Source: an uncultured Clostridia bacterium (lineage in GTDB: Bacteria; Bacillota; Clostridia; Oscillospirales; Oscillospiraceae). Taken from it: DNA of 64,000 bases. Positions 19,813 through 28,986 of the stretch are shown here, piece after piece (the first letter of the stretch is position 1; each line of letters begins with the position of its first letter). Under the pieces are notes generated by a model. That model was not told where the DNA came from. It ran no database searches and saw only the letters and a list, made by a program, of their open reading frames with translations. The DNA is taken from assembly GCA_947165595.1 (NCBI GenBank), contig CAMVAV010000002.1, positions 25,200-89,199 on the forward strand, written 5' to 3'. A program made the translations under genes and the position numbers.

Positions 19813-20424
19813 ATGGCATACGACTATCAGGGCAAGCTGGTCTCCGCGGAGGAGGCGGTTCGCGCCGTCCGGGACGGCGACTGGGTGGATTACGGCTTCG
19901 GCGCGGGGCGCTCTGTCTGGAACCTCGCCATGGGCTCACAGGAGCTCTACGACTGGCTGGACGCGGAGCCGGAGCTGTTCCGCCCCGGCGATCTGGACTA
20001 TGTCCACGACCCGTACCGCATCGCCGCGATGAAGAACGTCATCAGCATCAACGGCGGCGTGCAGCTGGACCTGATGGGACAGGAGAACGGCGAGAGCGCG
20101 GGGACGCGGCAGCTCTCCGGCATCGGCGGGCAGATGGATTTCCTCGAGGGCGCGTATCGCTCCGAGGGAGGCAAGGGCTTTATCTGCCTGAATTCCTCGC
20201 GCGTGACGAAGGACGGCGAGCGCAAGTCCAACATTCTTCCCTTTATCCCCGGCGGCTCGACGGTTTCCGCGCCGCGCACGATGACCCAGTACGTGGCGAC
20301 GGAGTACGGCGTCGTCAAGCTCTCCGGCCTTTCGCTGCGCGAGCGGGCGGAGGCGATGATCTCCGTCGCCCATCCCGATTTCCGCTCGGAGCTGACGGCA
20401 TACGCGCGGGAGAATTTCAAATAA
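19813..20424 (+). pseudogene. Acetyl-CoA hydrolase/4-hydroxybutyrate (butyryl) CoA-transferase with large in-frame internal deletion
   Basis: N-terminus KLVSAEEAVRAVRDGDWVDYGFGAG joins directly to the C-terminal region SVWNLAMGSQELYDWLD...SINGGVQLDLMGQ...YVATEYGVVKLSGLSLRERAEAMISVAHPDFR; 203 aa versus ~440 aa expected. Confidence 0.75.
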
Positions 20425-21166
20425 TGCTGCTCGCTCCCGGATACTCCGCATCCCGCGTGTCGATAACGTTCCTGTCCAGATAAGCCGGACAGCGGAAGAT
20501 GTTTCCGCGCGCCGCGTACTCCTCCCGCCAGTCGAGCGCGATCCTGTTCTCCTCTTTGTCGAGGACGATCCCGATGTCCGTGACGACAAGGCGCTTCATG
20601 AACCTTTCCGCGCCGGCCGCCAGCATCCCGTTCTTCACAAAGCCGATCGCAACGGTCAGGTCGGAGCGCACCGCAAGCTCAGCCTCGCCGGTATCCCCAT
20701 TCATGCCGCTGTTGATGTCCACGCTGACGACGTATGCTCCGGCTGCGTTGATCTCGCGGACCGCCGTTGCGTAGGGCTCGCGCACCGCGCCGCGGAAGCC
20801 CGTGCCCAGCAGGCAATCCACGATGATGGCGCTTCCCTCGAAAGCGCCGGTAGAATACGGCGCAACAGGTACGCCGGCGGCCTTCGCCTTTGCCGCGAAG
20901 TGCGCGCTGTCCGGGGTGAGCCTCTCGCCGAGCGCGACCACCCTGCTGTCGATGCCGTTCGTCTTGAGGATATACGCCAGCGCATAGCCGTCTCCGCCGT
21001 TGTTGCCCGAGCCGGCGGCAATGACAATATTGCCGTGCCAGTCGGCGGCGCGACAGACGCCCATGGCCGCGCGATACATCAGCGTGAGGCCCGGCACATG
21101 CTTTTCGATGGTCTTGCGGTCGCTCTCACGCATGTTTTCAACAGATACGCAGTTCAGAAAGCCCAT
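20417..21166 (-). CDS. NAD(P)H-hydrate epimerase-like (YjeF N-terminal) domain protein
   Basis: AAGSGNNGGDGYALAYIL, DCLLGTGFRG, SVDINSGMNGDTG motifs. Confidence 0.85.
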   Translation of the reverse strand: MGFLNCVSVENMRESDRKTIEKHVPGLTLMYRAAMGVCRAADWHGNIVIAAGSGNNGGDGYALAYILKTNGIDSRVVALGERLTPDSAHFAAKAKAAGVPVAPYSTGAFEGSAIIVDCLLGTGFRGAVREPYATAVREINAAGAYVVSVDINSGMNGDTGEAELAVRSDLTVAIGFVKNGMLAAGAERFMKRLVVTDIGIVLDKEENRIALDWREEYAARGNIFRCPAYLDRNVIDTRDAEYPGASSII

Positions 21167-21497
21167 GGCATCATTTCTCCCTTTCACGTCCCATGCGCAA
21201 AAAGCCGATCCGCAATCCCGCCGCGGCGCGGACACGGCAAGCGCAGGGTCCGAAATAACCGCATCCCCGCGGAGAAGCAAAACCGCGTTTTTGTCCCGTC
21301 GCGGCTCAGTATACCGCAAAAGCGCCGAAAAAGCAATGAAGGCTCCGTCTGCCCGGAGCCGTACGGCATTCTCACGGATATGACTGAAACGTAGAGCGGC
21401 AGGGCCGCCGCCGAGCTGCAAGGCATGGGCTGTACGGGTCTCCAGAACCCCGGCGGGATCAACCAACGGAGCGGGAACAAAGAATCGAGGTGAGCCG

Positions 21498-21764
21498 ATG
21501 ACCGATACGACGATCGAGGCGGCGATCGCATTCATTCAGGACCTGTTCCGCGGCAACGCGGGCGGGCACGACGCCGGCCACAGTCTGCGCGTATACAGAA
21601 ACGCGCTGCGCATCGCGGAGAGCGAACCCGGCTGCGACGGGGTTCAAGCCCCCGGTGTCCTGCCGGACTCCGGCAGCACAACGGCCTGCGTACACTTTCG
21701 GTACGGTGTCGGCGGCTTGCAATGCTCCGGGTCCGCTCCCGAACGGATAATATTCACAGACTGA
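21498..21764 (+). pseudogene. N-terminal fragment of an HD-domain hydrolase
   Basis: MTDTTIEAAIAFIQDLFRGNAGGHDAGHSLRVYRNALRIAESEPGCD is HD-family-like; after ~21640 the frame continues in unrelated sequence. Confidence 0.6.
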
Positions 21765-21833
21765 TCTGCGGCAGGCTCCGGAAAATCAGCGGCTCCGCGC
21801 AGCGCGAAAGCGCCGGCGCAAGGTCCGGCGGTA

Positions 21834-21860
21834 TTAGCACTCGAATCGGTCGAGTGCTAA
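21834..21860 (+). promoter_or_regulatory. CIRCE operator (HrcA binding site)
   Basis: TTAGCACTC-GAATCGGTC-GAGTGCTAA: perfect consensus inverted repeat with N9 spacer, upstream of hsp20. Confidence 0.95.
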
Positions 21861-22000
21861 GCTTTACAATTCGTTCATAAAAAGACGTATCTTTGTTCAC
21901 AGACCGTGACTATACTCATAATTGTCCGAAGGGGGAAAGCCCCGGAGGATAAATATCAAGCGACTACCGCGCGAGCGGCATGCCAAAGGAGGTTTTCAAA

Positions 22001-22441
22001 ATGTTTGAACTCGTACCTTTTGTGCATGGAAATCATCTCCGCACATACGACCCCTTCCGTGAGATGGAGGATCTGGAGAACCGCTTCTTCGGCGGGACTG
22101 CCGGTGACTGGGGCGGCATCCGGACCGACATCCAGGACAAGGGCGACCACTATCTGATGGAGGCCGATCTGCCGGGCTTTCAGAAGAATGACATCCACAT
22201 CGACGTTTCGAACGGCGTGATGACGATCACGGCGGAACGGCACAGCGAGCACGAGGAGAAGGACAAGAAAGACTCTTACGTGCGCTGTGAACGCAGCTAT
22301 GGCAGCTATCAGCGTTCGTTCGACCTCAGCGGGATCGACGAGAGCGGTGTGCAGGCGGCCTATGTCGACGGCGTCCTGAAGCTGACGCTGCCCAAGTCGA
22401 AGGAGCAGAAGCCCGAGACGCATCAGGTGAAGATTGCCTGA
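22001..22441 (+). CDS. Hsp20/alpha-crystallin family small heat-shock protein
   Basis: YLMEADLPGFQKNDIHIDVSNGVMTITAERH and YVDGVLKLTLPKSKEQKPETHQVKIA; RBS AAAGGAGG at 21985. Confidence 0.92.
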   Translation: MFELVPFVHGNHLRTYDPFREMEDLENRFFGGTAGDWGGIRTDIQDKGDHYLMEADLPGFQKNDIHIDVSNGVMTITAERHSEHEEKDKKDSYVRCERSYGSYQRSFDLSGIDESGVQAAYVDGVLKLTLPKSKEQKPETHQVKIA

Positions 22442-22547
22442 GTTCCGAAGAGAGCTCCTAAAAGCGGCAAAATGAAGCAAAGCGCGCAGAGAATGTCCGG
22501 GCAGACCGCACTCCCTGCGCGCTTTCCCAACAAACGGGAAGGAGACG

Positions 22548-23006
22548 ATGATGATGCTGACTCTGACTCTGATTCTGATGGCGGTTCTTGGCTCCGCGCT
22601 GGCGCTGGGCGCGCTCTATATCGGCGCGATGCTGTTCGGGTATCTGCTGCTTGCCATCGGTCGGTGGCAGATGTTCGAGAAGATGGGCCAGCCCGGCTGG
22701 AAGGGCTTCATCCCCATTTACTCCGACTATATTCTGTATGGCTCGTGCTGGGAAACCGCTTTTTTCTGGGCCGCGCTTGCCGCCTCCGCCGTCTGCGCGA
22801 CGGGAGGCGCGGACTCGCGCAGTCTCCTGGTTTCGCTCGCCGGCATCGTCGCCGCCGTGATGGAAGCGGGTCTTGCGCTTCGTATTTCCCGCTCCTTCGG
22901 GCACGGCGTCCCGTTCGCCCTCGGCCTTATGCTCCTGAATCCGCTCTTTGTCCTCTATCTGGGCTTCGGCCCGGATCGGTACAGGGGGCTCAGCTGGGGC
23001 TGCTGA
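22548..23006 (+). CDS. Small membrane protein (DUF5684-like)
   Basis: Multiple hydrophobic segments; MGQPGWKGFIPIYSDYILYGSCW. Confidence 0.65.
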   Translation: MMMLTLTLILMAVLGSALALGALYIGAMLFGYLLLAIGRWQMFEKMGQPGWKGFIPIYSDYILYGSCWETAFFWAALAASAVCATGGADSRSLLVSLAGIVAAVMEAGLALRISRSFGHGVPFALGLMLLNPLFVLYLGFGPDRYRGLSWGC

Positions 23007-23023
23007 CAAACAGCATACAGCAT

Positions 23024-23058
23024 AAATGGGTCGCGCCAACCGGCTGCGGCCCATTTTT
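23024..23058 (+). terminator. Terminator-like hairpin
   Basis: AAATGGG...CCCATTTTT after the membrane protein gene. Confidence 0.5.
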
Positions 23059-23159
23059 CATGCGGCATAAGATGCGCATTTTTCTTTGCGGGCTGCGATT
23101 TTCTGTGATATACTTGATTGATAAGGGCGAGATCCCGGCGAAGCGGGACTTCTCCGAAG

Positions 23160-23313
23160 TAATACTACTTTCAAATTAAAAGATTTAATTTGAAAGGCGC
23201 GTGCTGCGCACGCTGGTTTTGCGCCAAAGGCGCAAAACACGTCTCATGCGAAATTTAACGCCGCTGCGCGGCTATAAAACGATTTTCAATCGTTTTAATA
23301 AATTTCAGTATAA
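23160..23313. repeat. 154-bp hairpin-string repeat, copy 1
   Basis: Identical to 41282-41435; five successive palindromic hairpins; ends TAATACT / AGTATAA. Confidence 0.9.
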
Positions 23314-23331
23314 GACAAGCGAGGATGGGAA

Positions 23332-24084
23332 ATGAGCGTTGAAAACGGCGAATGGATCATGCGCGGGCTGGACTGGAACGATCCCTTCCGCATCCGATCC
23401 CGGCGCGAGCTGGTCAGCTGGATCAATGAAGTCGGGTTTCTGCCGCTGTTCGGCAATGAGATCAAGGGCTTTTCCGTCGAGGAGCATGTGTCTCCGAGCT
23501 TCTGGTGGACGGGCGACACGGAGCAGGACCCGTGGGAATGGCGGGAGATCATCGCGCGCAGCCGCGAGGCCGCCTACGGCAAGTTCTTCGGCGGGAAGGC
23601 AGGCTTCATCAGCCTTGCGTGGCTGCCGTACTTTGCCAACTGCCGCAGGGATGGGTACGACTTCGATTCGCTCTACGACGAGGGGCTTGCGAACGCGCGC
23701 AGCAAACGCATCATGGACGTCTTCGCCGATCCGGAGCATGACGGCGCGTGGAAGAGCGACCCGATCTTCTCCACGGAGCTCAAAAAGCTCGCGGGCTTCG
23801 GCAAGGAAGGCGCAAAGAATTTCCCGGGCATTCTGACCGAACTCCAGATGTGGCTCTACCTCGTGGTCGTGGACTTCAGGCGCCGGCAGAACAAGCGCGG
23901 CGGCGAGTACGGCATGCCGGTTTCGATCCTGCTCCCGCCCGAAGCCGTGTGGGGCTATGACGCCGTGACCGCCGCTTACGGAGAAGCGCCGGAGGTATCG
24001 GCGGAGCGGATCGCCGAGCAGATTCGGAAGCACTGGCCCGCCGCGGAGGAAAAGGCCGTCCGGAGAATGGTCGGAAAGCGGTGA
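23332..24084 (+). CDS. Conserved hypothetical protein (possibly AlkZ-related)
   Basis: 250 aa intact ORF; ISLAWLPYFANCRRDGYDFDSLYDEG...KKLAGFGKEGAKNFPGILTELQMWLYLVV. Family assignment from memory only. Confidence 0.55.
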   Translation: MSVENGEWIMRGLDWNDPFRIRSRRELVSWINEVGFLPLFGNEIKGFSVEEHVSPSFWWTGDTEQDPWEWREIIARSREAAYGKFFGGKAGFISLAWLPYFANCRRDGYDFDSLYDEGLANARSKRIMDVFADPEHDGAWKSDPIFSTELKKLAGFGKEGAKNFPGILTELQMWLYLVVVDFRRRQNKRGGEYGMPVSILLPPEAVWGYDAVTAAYGEAPEVSAERIAEQIRKHWPAAEEKAVRRMVGKR

Positions 24085-24127
24085 ACAAGGTCAGTTCGAC
24101 AAAAATCCTTTCTGTTGAGGTGAGAAA

Positions 24128-24469
24128 ATGAAAGTCATCAATGTTTATGACCAGTATTTCGCCGCGCGCTGCACTTTTCATGAGGTGGAGCGGCGCGGCG
24201 TGCGCGTGCTTCTGACTGCCGCGTCCGAGGACGGCAGGATCCGCTATGAGGAGAGCGTTTCCTTCTTCCCTCACGTCGATGACGAGGACTATGCCGTCAG
24301 CTCCGACGCCTATGCGGCTCGCGAGCTGTATTCCGCAAAGGGCCGGCGCTCCAAAAAGCGCGAAGCGGAGCTGATGTCCGGGTTCCGCGTGTGCGCGGAT
24401 GAGCTTGCGGCCTCTCTCGGCGGGAGCATTGACTGGAAAAAGCCGCTTCGGGACGCCAGATACGGCTGA
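24128..24469 (+). CDS. Hypothetical protein
   Basis: 113-aa ORF with GTTGAGGTGAG upstream, co-oriented with the preceding gene. Confidence 0.5.
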   Translation: MKVINVYDQYFAARCTFHEVERRGVRVLLTAASEDGRIRYEESVSFFPHVDDEDYAVSSDAYAARELYSAKGRRSKKREAELMSGFRVCADELAASLGGSIDWKKPLRDARYG

Positions 24470-24488
24470 AGAGGAACGAAGCAAAAAG

Positions 24489-24517
24489 CGCCGCGCAGGG
24501 GCCTTCCCCGCGCGGCG
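24489..24517. terminator. Bidirectional terminator-like hairpin
   Basis: CGCCGCGC-AGGGGCCTTCCCC-GCGCGGCG between convergent genes. Confidence 0.6.
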
Positions 24518-24542
24518 TCGATAATTATGAGAAAGAATGCGC

Positions 24543-25040
24543 TTACCAGTATTCGCCGGGGACCTCCAATACCGCGTCGGACAGCGGGAAGGCGGCGCAG
24601 GGATGAATATAGCCGTATTGCTTGTCCGCCCAGCGCCTGCCGTCATTCTCCTCCGGCATGAAATACTCGCCGGAGACGAGCCGGCTGCGGCACCAGCCGC
24701 ACTCGCCGCTTCGGCAGCGCGACGGCGCCTTGATCCCCGCGCGCTCCAGCGCGACGAGGATCGGCTCGTTCGCGGCGGCGTCGATCACATACTCCCGCGG
24801 TCCCTGCCGGACCGTGAGCTTATACACCGCGTCCCTGGAGGCGGCGGGATAGCCGGGCTGCTCCCAGACCTTCTTCGTCACGCCGAGCATCTCCCGGCGC
24901 ACGAGGCGGCGCGGAAGCCCGAGCTTCGCGACCTCCTTCTCCGCGAAGCGGTACATCGCCTCGGGGCCGCAGATAAAGATGCTGTACCGCTCCGGCGCGT
25001 ACCTCCGGATCAGCTCCGCCGTGCCCGCTCGCGCTTCAAA
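24543..25040 (-). pseudogene. C-terminal fragment of a ferredoxin-NAD(P) reductase/2Fe-2S flavoprotein
   Basis: SIFICGPEAMYRFAEKEVAKLGLPRRLVRREMLG followed by 2Fe-2S motif CRSGECGWCRSRL; FAD-binding N-terminus absent and upstream frame unrelated. Confidence 0.65.
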
Positions 25041-26233
25041 AAGCGTTCCGCGCGGCGCTTGACGTTGACCTTGCCGCCCATATACGCCGCGGCGTCCCAT
25101 GCCGTATGGACGTTTTTGACCTGCATCACCCAAAAGCTCTGTGCCCAGGCCGCAAGCGCCGTGAAGATGCCGAGAGCTGCGCCGAGAGTCCACAAATCGG
25201 TCTTTACAAATGAGAGCAGCACGACGGGCAGAGCGTAGGCAAGCGCCATCAGCGCAAGCGTTTTGGGGACGCTCATGGGCAGCTCGCCGGTGACTCTCCC
25301 CGTCTGCCCGTTCATGGCAAAGGTGCGCTTGCCGCCTTTCCACCGCGCTGTCAGCAGCCACACGGGAAGCAGCGCGTACTGCGCGCGGTCCGTGCGGAGC
25401 TTGACCTGCACATTCCGCGTCTCGCCGAGGTTTTCGTGCCGAATGACTTTTGCAATACGCGCCGCCGCAGTCTTTTTCACGCGCTCTGCGGCGCGCCGCT
25501 CGTCTTCCTTCGTGAGCACGTCGTACCGCTCCGCGAGCAGTCCCGGCAGATACGAGAGTGAAAACGGCTTCAGCGCGGCGAAATCGTACGGCTCGATGCT
25601 GTCCATCAGGTCATCGTCCATGCGGCGCGATGCGTCGGCGGGAACCTTTTCAAAGCGGATCGCACCGCATATTTCCTCGCGGTAAACGGCGCGCATCTCG
25701 CGCAGCAGCCCGCGCCGCTCCACGTCGTAGGTGTCGTAAACCGCGTCCACGGTCGCCGCGCCGTCGTAGAGACGGAACGGAACATAGACGCCTTGCAGAT
25801 CCTCTACCTCGTTGCAGCGGCGGAACGCACGCGGCTGCATGAAGCGTTGGAAGAGGCTGCCGCGGTAATATGCGCGGTAGGATTCCAGTGCCTGCTCCCG
25901 CGTCGTTTGGAACGGGATGATCCAATCGGGACACAGCTCGCCGGAGAACTGCGCGGGGACGACGGTATTGCTGCCGCACCACGGGCAATGCAGCGCTGCC
26001 GTGACGCCGCTCGTGACCATCTGCGCGCCGCAGGATGAGCACTCGAACGCTCTAAGACCGTCCGTACTGCCCTTTGCCGCCGCGTTTTCGAGCGCCGAGC
26101 GCCCATCCAGCGTTTCGGGGTCGAGCGCTGCGCCGCAATGCTCGCAGCACAGCGTTCCCGTTTCGGCGTCAAAGCGCAGCGGCGCACCGCAGTTCGGGCA
26201 TCGGACGGCACGCGCCGTCAGGGGCTGATCCAT
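25010..26233 (-). CDS. Zinc-ribbon membrane protein (TFIIB-type zinc finger domain)
   Basis: CPNCGAPLRFDAETGTLCCEHCG, CSSCGAQMVTSGVTAALHCPWCG; C-terminal TM segments. Confidence 0.75.
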   Translation of the reverse strand: MDQPLTARAVRCPNCGAPLRFDAETGTLCCEHCGAALDPETLDGRSALENAAAKGSTDGLRAFECSSCGAQMVTSGVTAALHCPWCGSNTVVPAQFSGELCPDWIIPFQTTREQALESYRAYYRGSLFQRFMQPRAFRRCNEVEDLQGVYVPFRLYDGAATVDAVYDTYDVERRGLLREMRAVYREEICGAIRFEKVPADASRRMDDDLMDSIEPYDFAALKPFSLSYLPGLLAERYDVLTKEDERRAAERVKKTAAARIAKVIRHENLGETRNVQVKLRTDRAQYALLPVWLLTARWKGGKRTFAMNGQTGRVTGELPMSVPKTLALMALAYALPVVLLSFVKTDLWTLGAALGIFTALAAWAQSFWVMQVKNVHTAWDAAAYMGGKVNVKRRAERFLKRERARRS

Positions 26234-26273
26234 ACGTTTCCTTCCTCCCGCGCCATATGGCGCGGGGCTTCCT

Positions 26274-27129
26274 TTAATCGTAATCTCTGCGATTGCTCTG
26301 CTGCTCCTGATACGCCGCCTGAATGAGCACGGCGCACAGCGCTGCGATCGAAACGACTTCGTCGGCCATCTTCGCGTCGTAGACCTCGATGGCGTAACCG
26401 GTGGCCACGCCGCCGCCACCGAATTTCCGGCTCGTCTCGCACGAGCCGACGCTGCCGATGCGCGTGCCGCCAAGCGCTATGGTGAAATCCATGCCGGACA
26501 GGCTTGCCTCGATCCTCAGTTCCCGATCGTGGAGCGTTCTGCTGAACACCAAGTCAAAGAGGGAAATTTTTTTCTTGAAGCGTCCGATCTCCGCGTCGTC
26601 CTCCAGCAGCAGGTATTCAGGCACGATGCCCATCGTGGTTTTCACGCCGCAAAGCCTGTCACCCCGGAACAGGAACCGCTCCGCGCGGCAGTTGAACCAC
26701 GCTTCGCCTCCGAGAGAGCGGAACCGCTCCAGCATCGCGCAGGAGATCTCATGCGAGGTATGCAGCGGGATATACGCGCCGATGCGCACATAGCGCTGCA
26801 TCATGGAGGCATAGTGGAAGAACGACAGGTGCCCCATATCCACGCCGAGGTAGCCCCAGTAGGTCGAAAGGATATCCTGGCACTTCTGCGGCAGCTTCAT
26901 CGCGCGGAACACCTTCGCGACGGGATACGCGCCCGTGCGGAGCATATTGGGGAAATGCTCCTTCATGTACTTGGGGTCCGCCTTCCCCGCGCTCGCCGCC
27001 GTGTAGATCGCACCGAGGCGGATCTCCTCATAGAGGTCGAACAGCTCGCGCATCTTGGGCGTGCTGCCGGATCGCCGCGGACAGTCCGGCGTTGCCGGCG
27101 CCCACGACGACCGCATCGTATTTTGCCAT
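26274..27129 (-). pseudogene. Chimeric remnant: FAD-dependent (phytoene-desaturase-like) oxidoreductase pieces fused to a LURP-one-like C-terminus
   Basis: From ATG 27129 one frame reads MAKYDAVVVGAGNAGLSAAIR; another frame then reads MRELFDLYEEIRLGAIYTAASAGKADPKY...GDRLCGVKTTMG; this runs into IVPEYLLLEDDAEIGRFKKKISLFDLVFSRTLHDRELRIEAS. Confidence 0.6.
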
Positions 27130-27240
27130 GGATCCATCTCCTCTCCCAGCGTAGTAAATATGGTTCAAACAACCAAATCAATTATATATTTCGCTGCGAG
27201 ATTTGTCAACATGGCATGAAGGGCATCGCGGACGCCCGTT

Positions 27241-27487
27241 TTACCGGCCGGAAGCCCCCGCCGCGTGCTGACGCCCCTCGTGGTCGAGCGTGTACTCCCC
27301 CTTGAGCAAGAGCTCCGACACCGGCACGACCTCATAGCCCTCCTGCGTGAGATACCGCAAAATATCCGGCAGCGCCTCGGGCGTGTGCTCCCCCGCGTTG
27401 TGGAACAGGACGATGGAGCCGCAGCCCACCTTCCCCGTCACGCGCTTCGTGATCTCGGCGGCGGAGATGCCCTTCCAATCGAGGCTG
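27241..27487 (-). pseudogene. C-terminal part of PdaB-like polysaccharide deacetylase (separated from its N-terminal part at 38.2 kb)
   Basis: DSLDWKGISAAEITKRVTGKVGCGSIVLFHNAGEHTPEALPDILRYLTQEGYEVVPVSELLLKGEYTLDHEGRQ; continues in frame from ...MEPIQWDV at 38224. Confidence 0.85.
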
Positions 27488-27510
27488 TCCCCGTCCCAAA
27501 CAAAGGAAAG
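27465..27510. other. Hybrid attachment site (left) of a serine-integrase element
   Basis: Plus strand CCAATCGAGGCTG-TC-CCCG-TCCCAAACAAAGGAAAG: gene half-site, TC crossover dinucleotide at 27488-27489, element half-site. Confidence 0.75.
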
Positions 27511-27603
27511 CGCGCCTGTGACGCGGCTTTGAAGCAGAACCGGCTCCCTGCGGCGCAATGCCTCAGAGAGCTATACAGAGGTCCATATTTCGATGGTTTT
27601 TCG

Positions 27604-27637
27604 TGGTGCACCCAACCGGGATCGAACCAGCGGCCTT
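27604..27637 (-). other. 3' tRNA fragment (T-arm, acceptor strand, CCA), not a complete tRNA
   Basis: Minus strand AAGGCCGCTGGTTCGATCCCGGTTGGGTGCACCA; no matching 5' half (GCACCCA...AGCTCAG) nearby. Confidence 0.65.
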
Positions 27638-27803
27638 TGCAAAATGCCGTATTTGTTCGCCTTTCGAGGCGCGCTCAACGGTATCCCGAACCCTTCAAAA
27701 ACGCCGCCAGCCCGCGTATTCAACGGGCCGGCGGCATTCTCGCAAAACAGCAGTCTGGCAGCAGTCAGGCGTCTGTCGTAAATCCTCCGTGCGCCGGATC
27801 GTG

Positions 27804-28424
27804 TTATATGAAGTATTCAATGGTTTTTTCCGGCGTCAATTTTGTTTCCTCGTTGAAGATCAGTACCGCCTCGCGATCTTCGACCTTGCCGAGCGCGTAG
27901 AGCGTATCGCTCTCACGCTCCAAAACCGCCTTGGGAACGATCCGATTGTGCGAAAACGGGCAGTCCGCGACGGTTTGGACGCCGGCCTCCGCAAAGCCGC
28001 TTTCGGAAAAGTAGGGATCGAACATCAGAAAATTCCCATCCCTGAGCCCTGTCAGCGTGACATAGTGCTCCTCGTCGAGCATCAGCCGGACAACGGCGGC
28101 GCCTCCGCGGCGCAGGGCGTCGGCCAGCTCGCTTGCGGCTCCGAGGCGCACGGCGCTGCCGGACAAATATCGGCTCGTCACCGGCAGGCGTCCGACGCTG
28201 CCGAAGCCGTTGAGCCAATGGCTCAGAAACAGCATCGCCGTGCGCGACGTTCCGCTCTTCCCGCTCACGCCGTCCGTTCCGTAGCTGTCAAGACTGTAGA
28301 GCATGACGTTGCGGATCAGCTCCGGCGGGATCTGCTCGCGTTCAAAGAGAAAGCTGACCGCGTTGAGGAACGCGGTCGGACCGCAGTCATATTCACTGAT
28401 CTGATAGCGAAGAGGCGTTTTCAT
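27804..28424 (-). CDS. C39-like papain-fold peptidase/bacteriocin-processing-type domain protein
   Basis: MKTPLRYQISEYDCGPTAFLNAVSFLF and HYVTLTGLRDGNFLMFDPY (Cys...His...Asp pattern). Confidence 0.7.
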   Translation of the reverse strand: MKTPLRYQISEYDCGPTAFLNAVSFLFEREQIPPELIRNVMLYSLDSYGTDGVSGKSGTSRTAMLFLSHWLNGFGSVGRLPVTSRYLSGSAVRLGAASELADALRRGGAAVVRLMLDEEHYVTLTGLRDGNFLMFDPYFSESGFAEAGVQTVADCPFSHNRIVPKAVLERESDTLYALGKVEDREAVLIFNEETKLTPEKTIEYFI

Positions 28425-28860
28425 CTGAATCACTCCCAACTGTCATCTCGTCGCCCACGGTGATCGTGCCGCCCTTCAGAACGCGCGCGAACACGCCCTC
28501 TCGCGGCATGATGCAATCGCCCATTTTTTGGCGGATCGCGCAGTGGCTGTGGCACTCCTTGCCGATCTGCGTCATTTCCAGCAGCACGTCGCCGCAGCGC
28601 AGCAGCGTACCCACCGGCAGCGTCCGAAAATCGATGCCCGAAACGATCAGGTTTTCTCCAAACGCGCCGGGGCCGACGTCCGCGCCTCTTGCGCGGAACT
28701 CCTCGACACGCTCGGCGCTGATCAGGCTCACCTGCCGATGCCATGCTCCCGCGTGCGCGTCGCCCTCAATGCCGTGTTCCGCGACAAAGCGCGCGCGTTC
28801 GCCCGGCGTTTTTTGGACGCCCCTGCGGTCGCTCGTGCATACCGCCGTTACTTTGCCCAT
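28393..28860 (-). CDS. MOSC domain protein
   Basis: HGIEGDAHAGAWHRQVSLIS...GAFGENLIVSGIDF...QIGKECHSHCAI. Confidence 0.88.
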   Translation of the reverse strand: MGKVTAVCTSDRRGVQKTPGERARFVAEHGIEGDAHAGAWHRQVSLISAERVEEFRARGADVGPGAFGENLIVSGIDFRTLPVGTLLRCGDVLLEMTQIGKECHSHCAIRQKMGDCIMPREGVFARVLKGGTITVGDEMTVGSDSDENASSLSDQ

Positions 28861-28986
28861 TGCATTGTCCCTTCCTTCCGATGCTGCCGGGAGCAGCATG
28901 CTTCTCAACGCAAAAGCGTCAGAATAATTGCTTTCGGTCTGCCCGGCATTGTTACCGGGCGTTTCGCTGTCAGGTCCGTCTCCTGT

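Noticed and set aside
21641-21833. Possible promoter TTGCAA...TAATAT upstream of CIRCE
   Set aside because: Spacing about 25 nt, too long for a sigma-A promoter.
27558-28463. Plus-strand ORF containing VHPTGIEPAAF
   Set aside because: That peptide is the usual antisense reading of tRNA 3' ends; the remainder is antisense to the C39-like gene.
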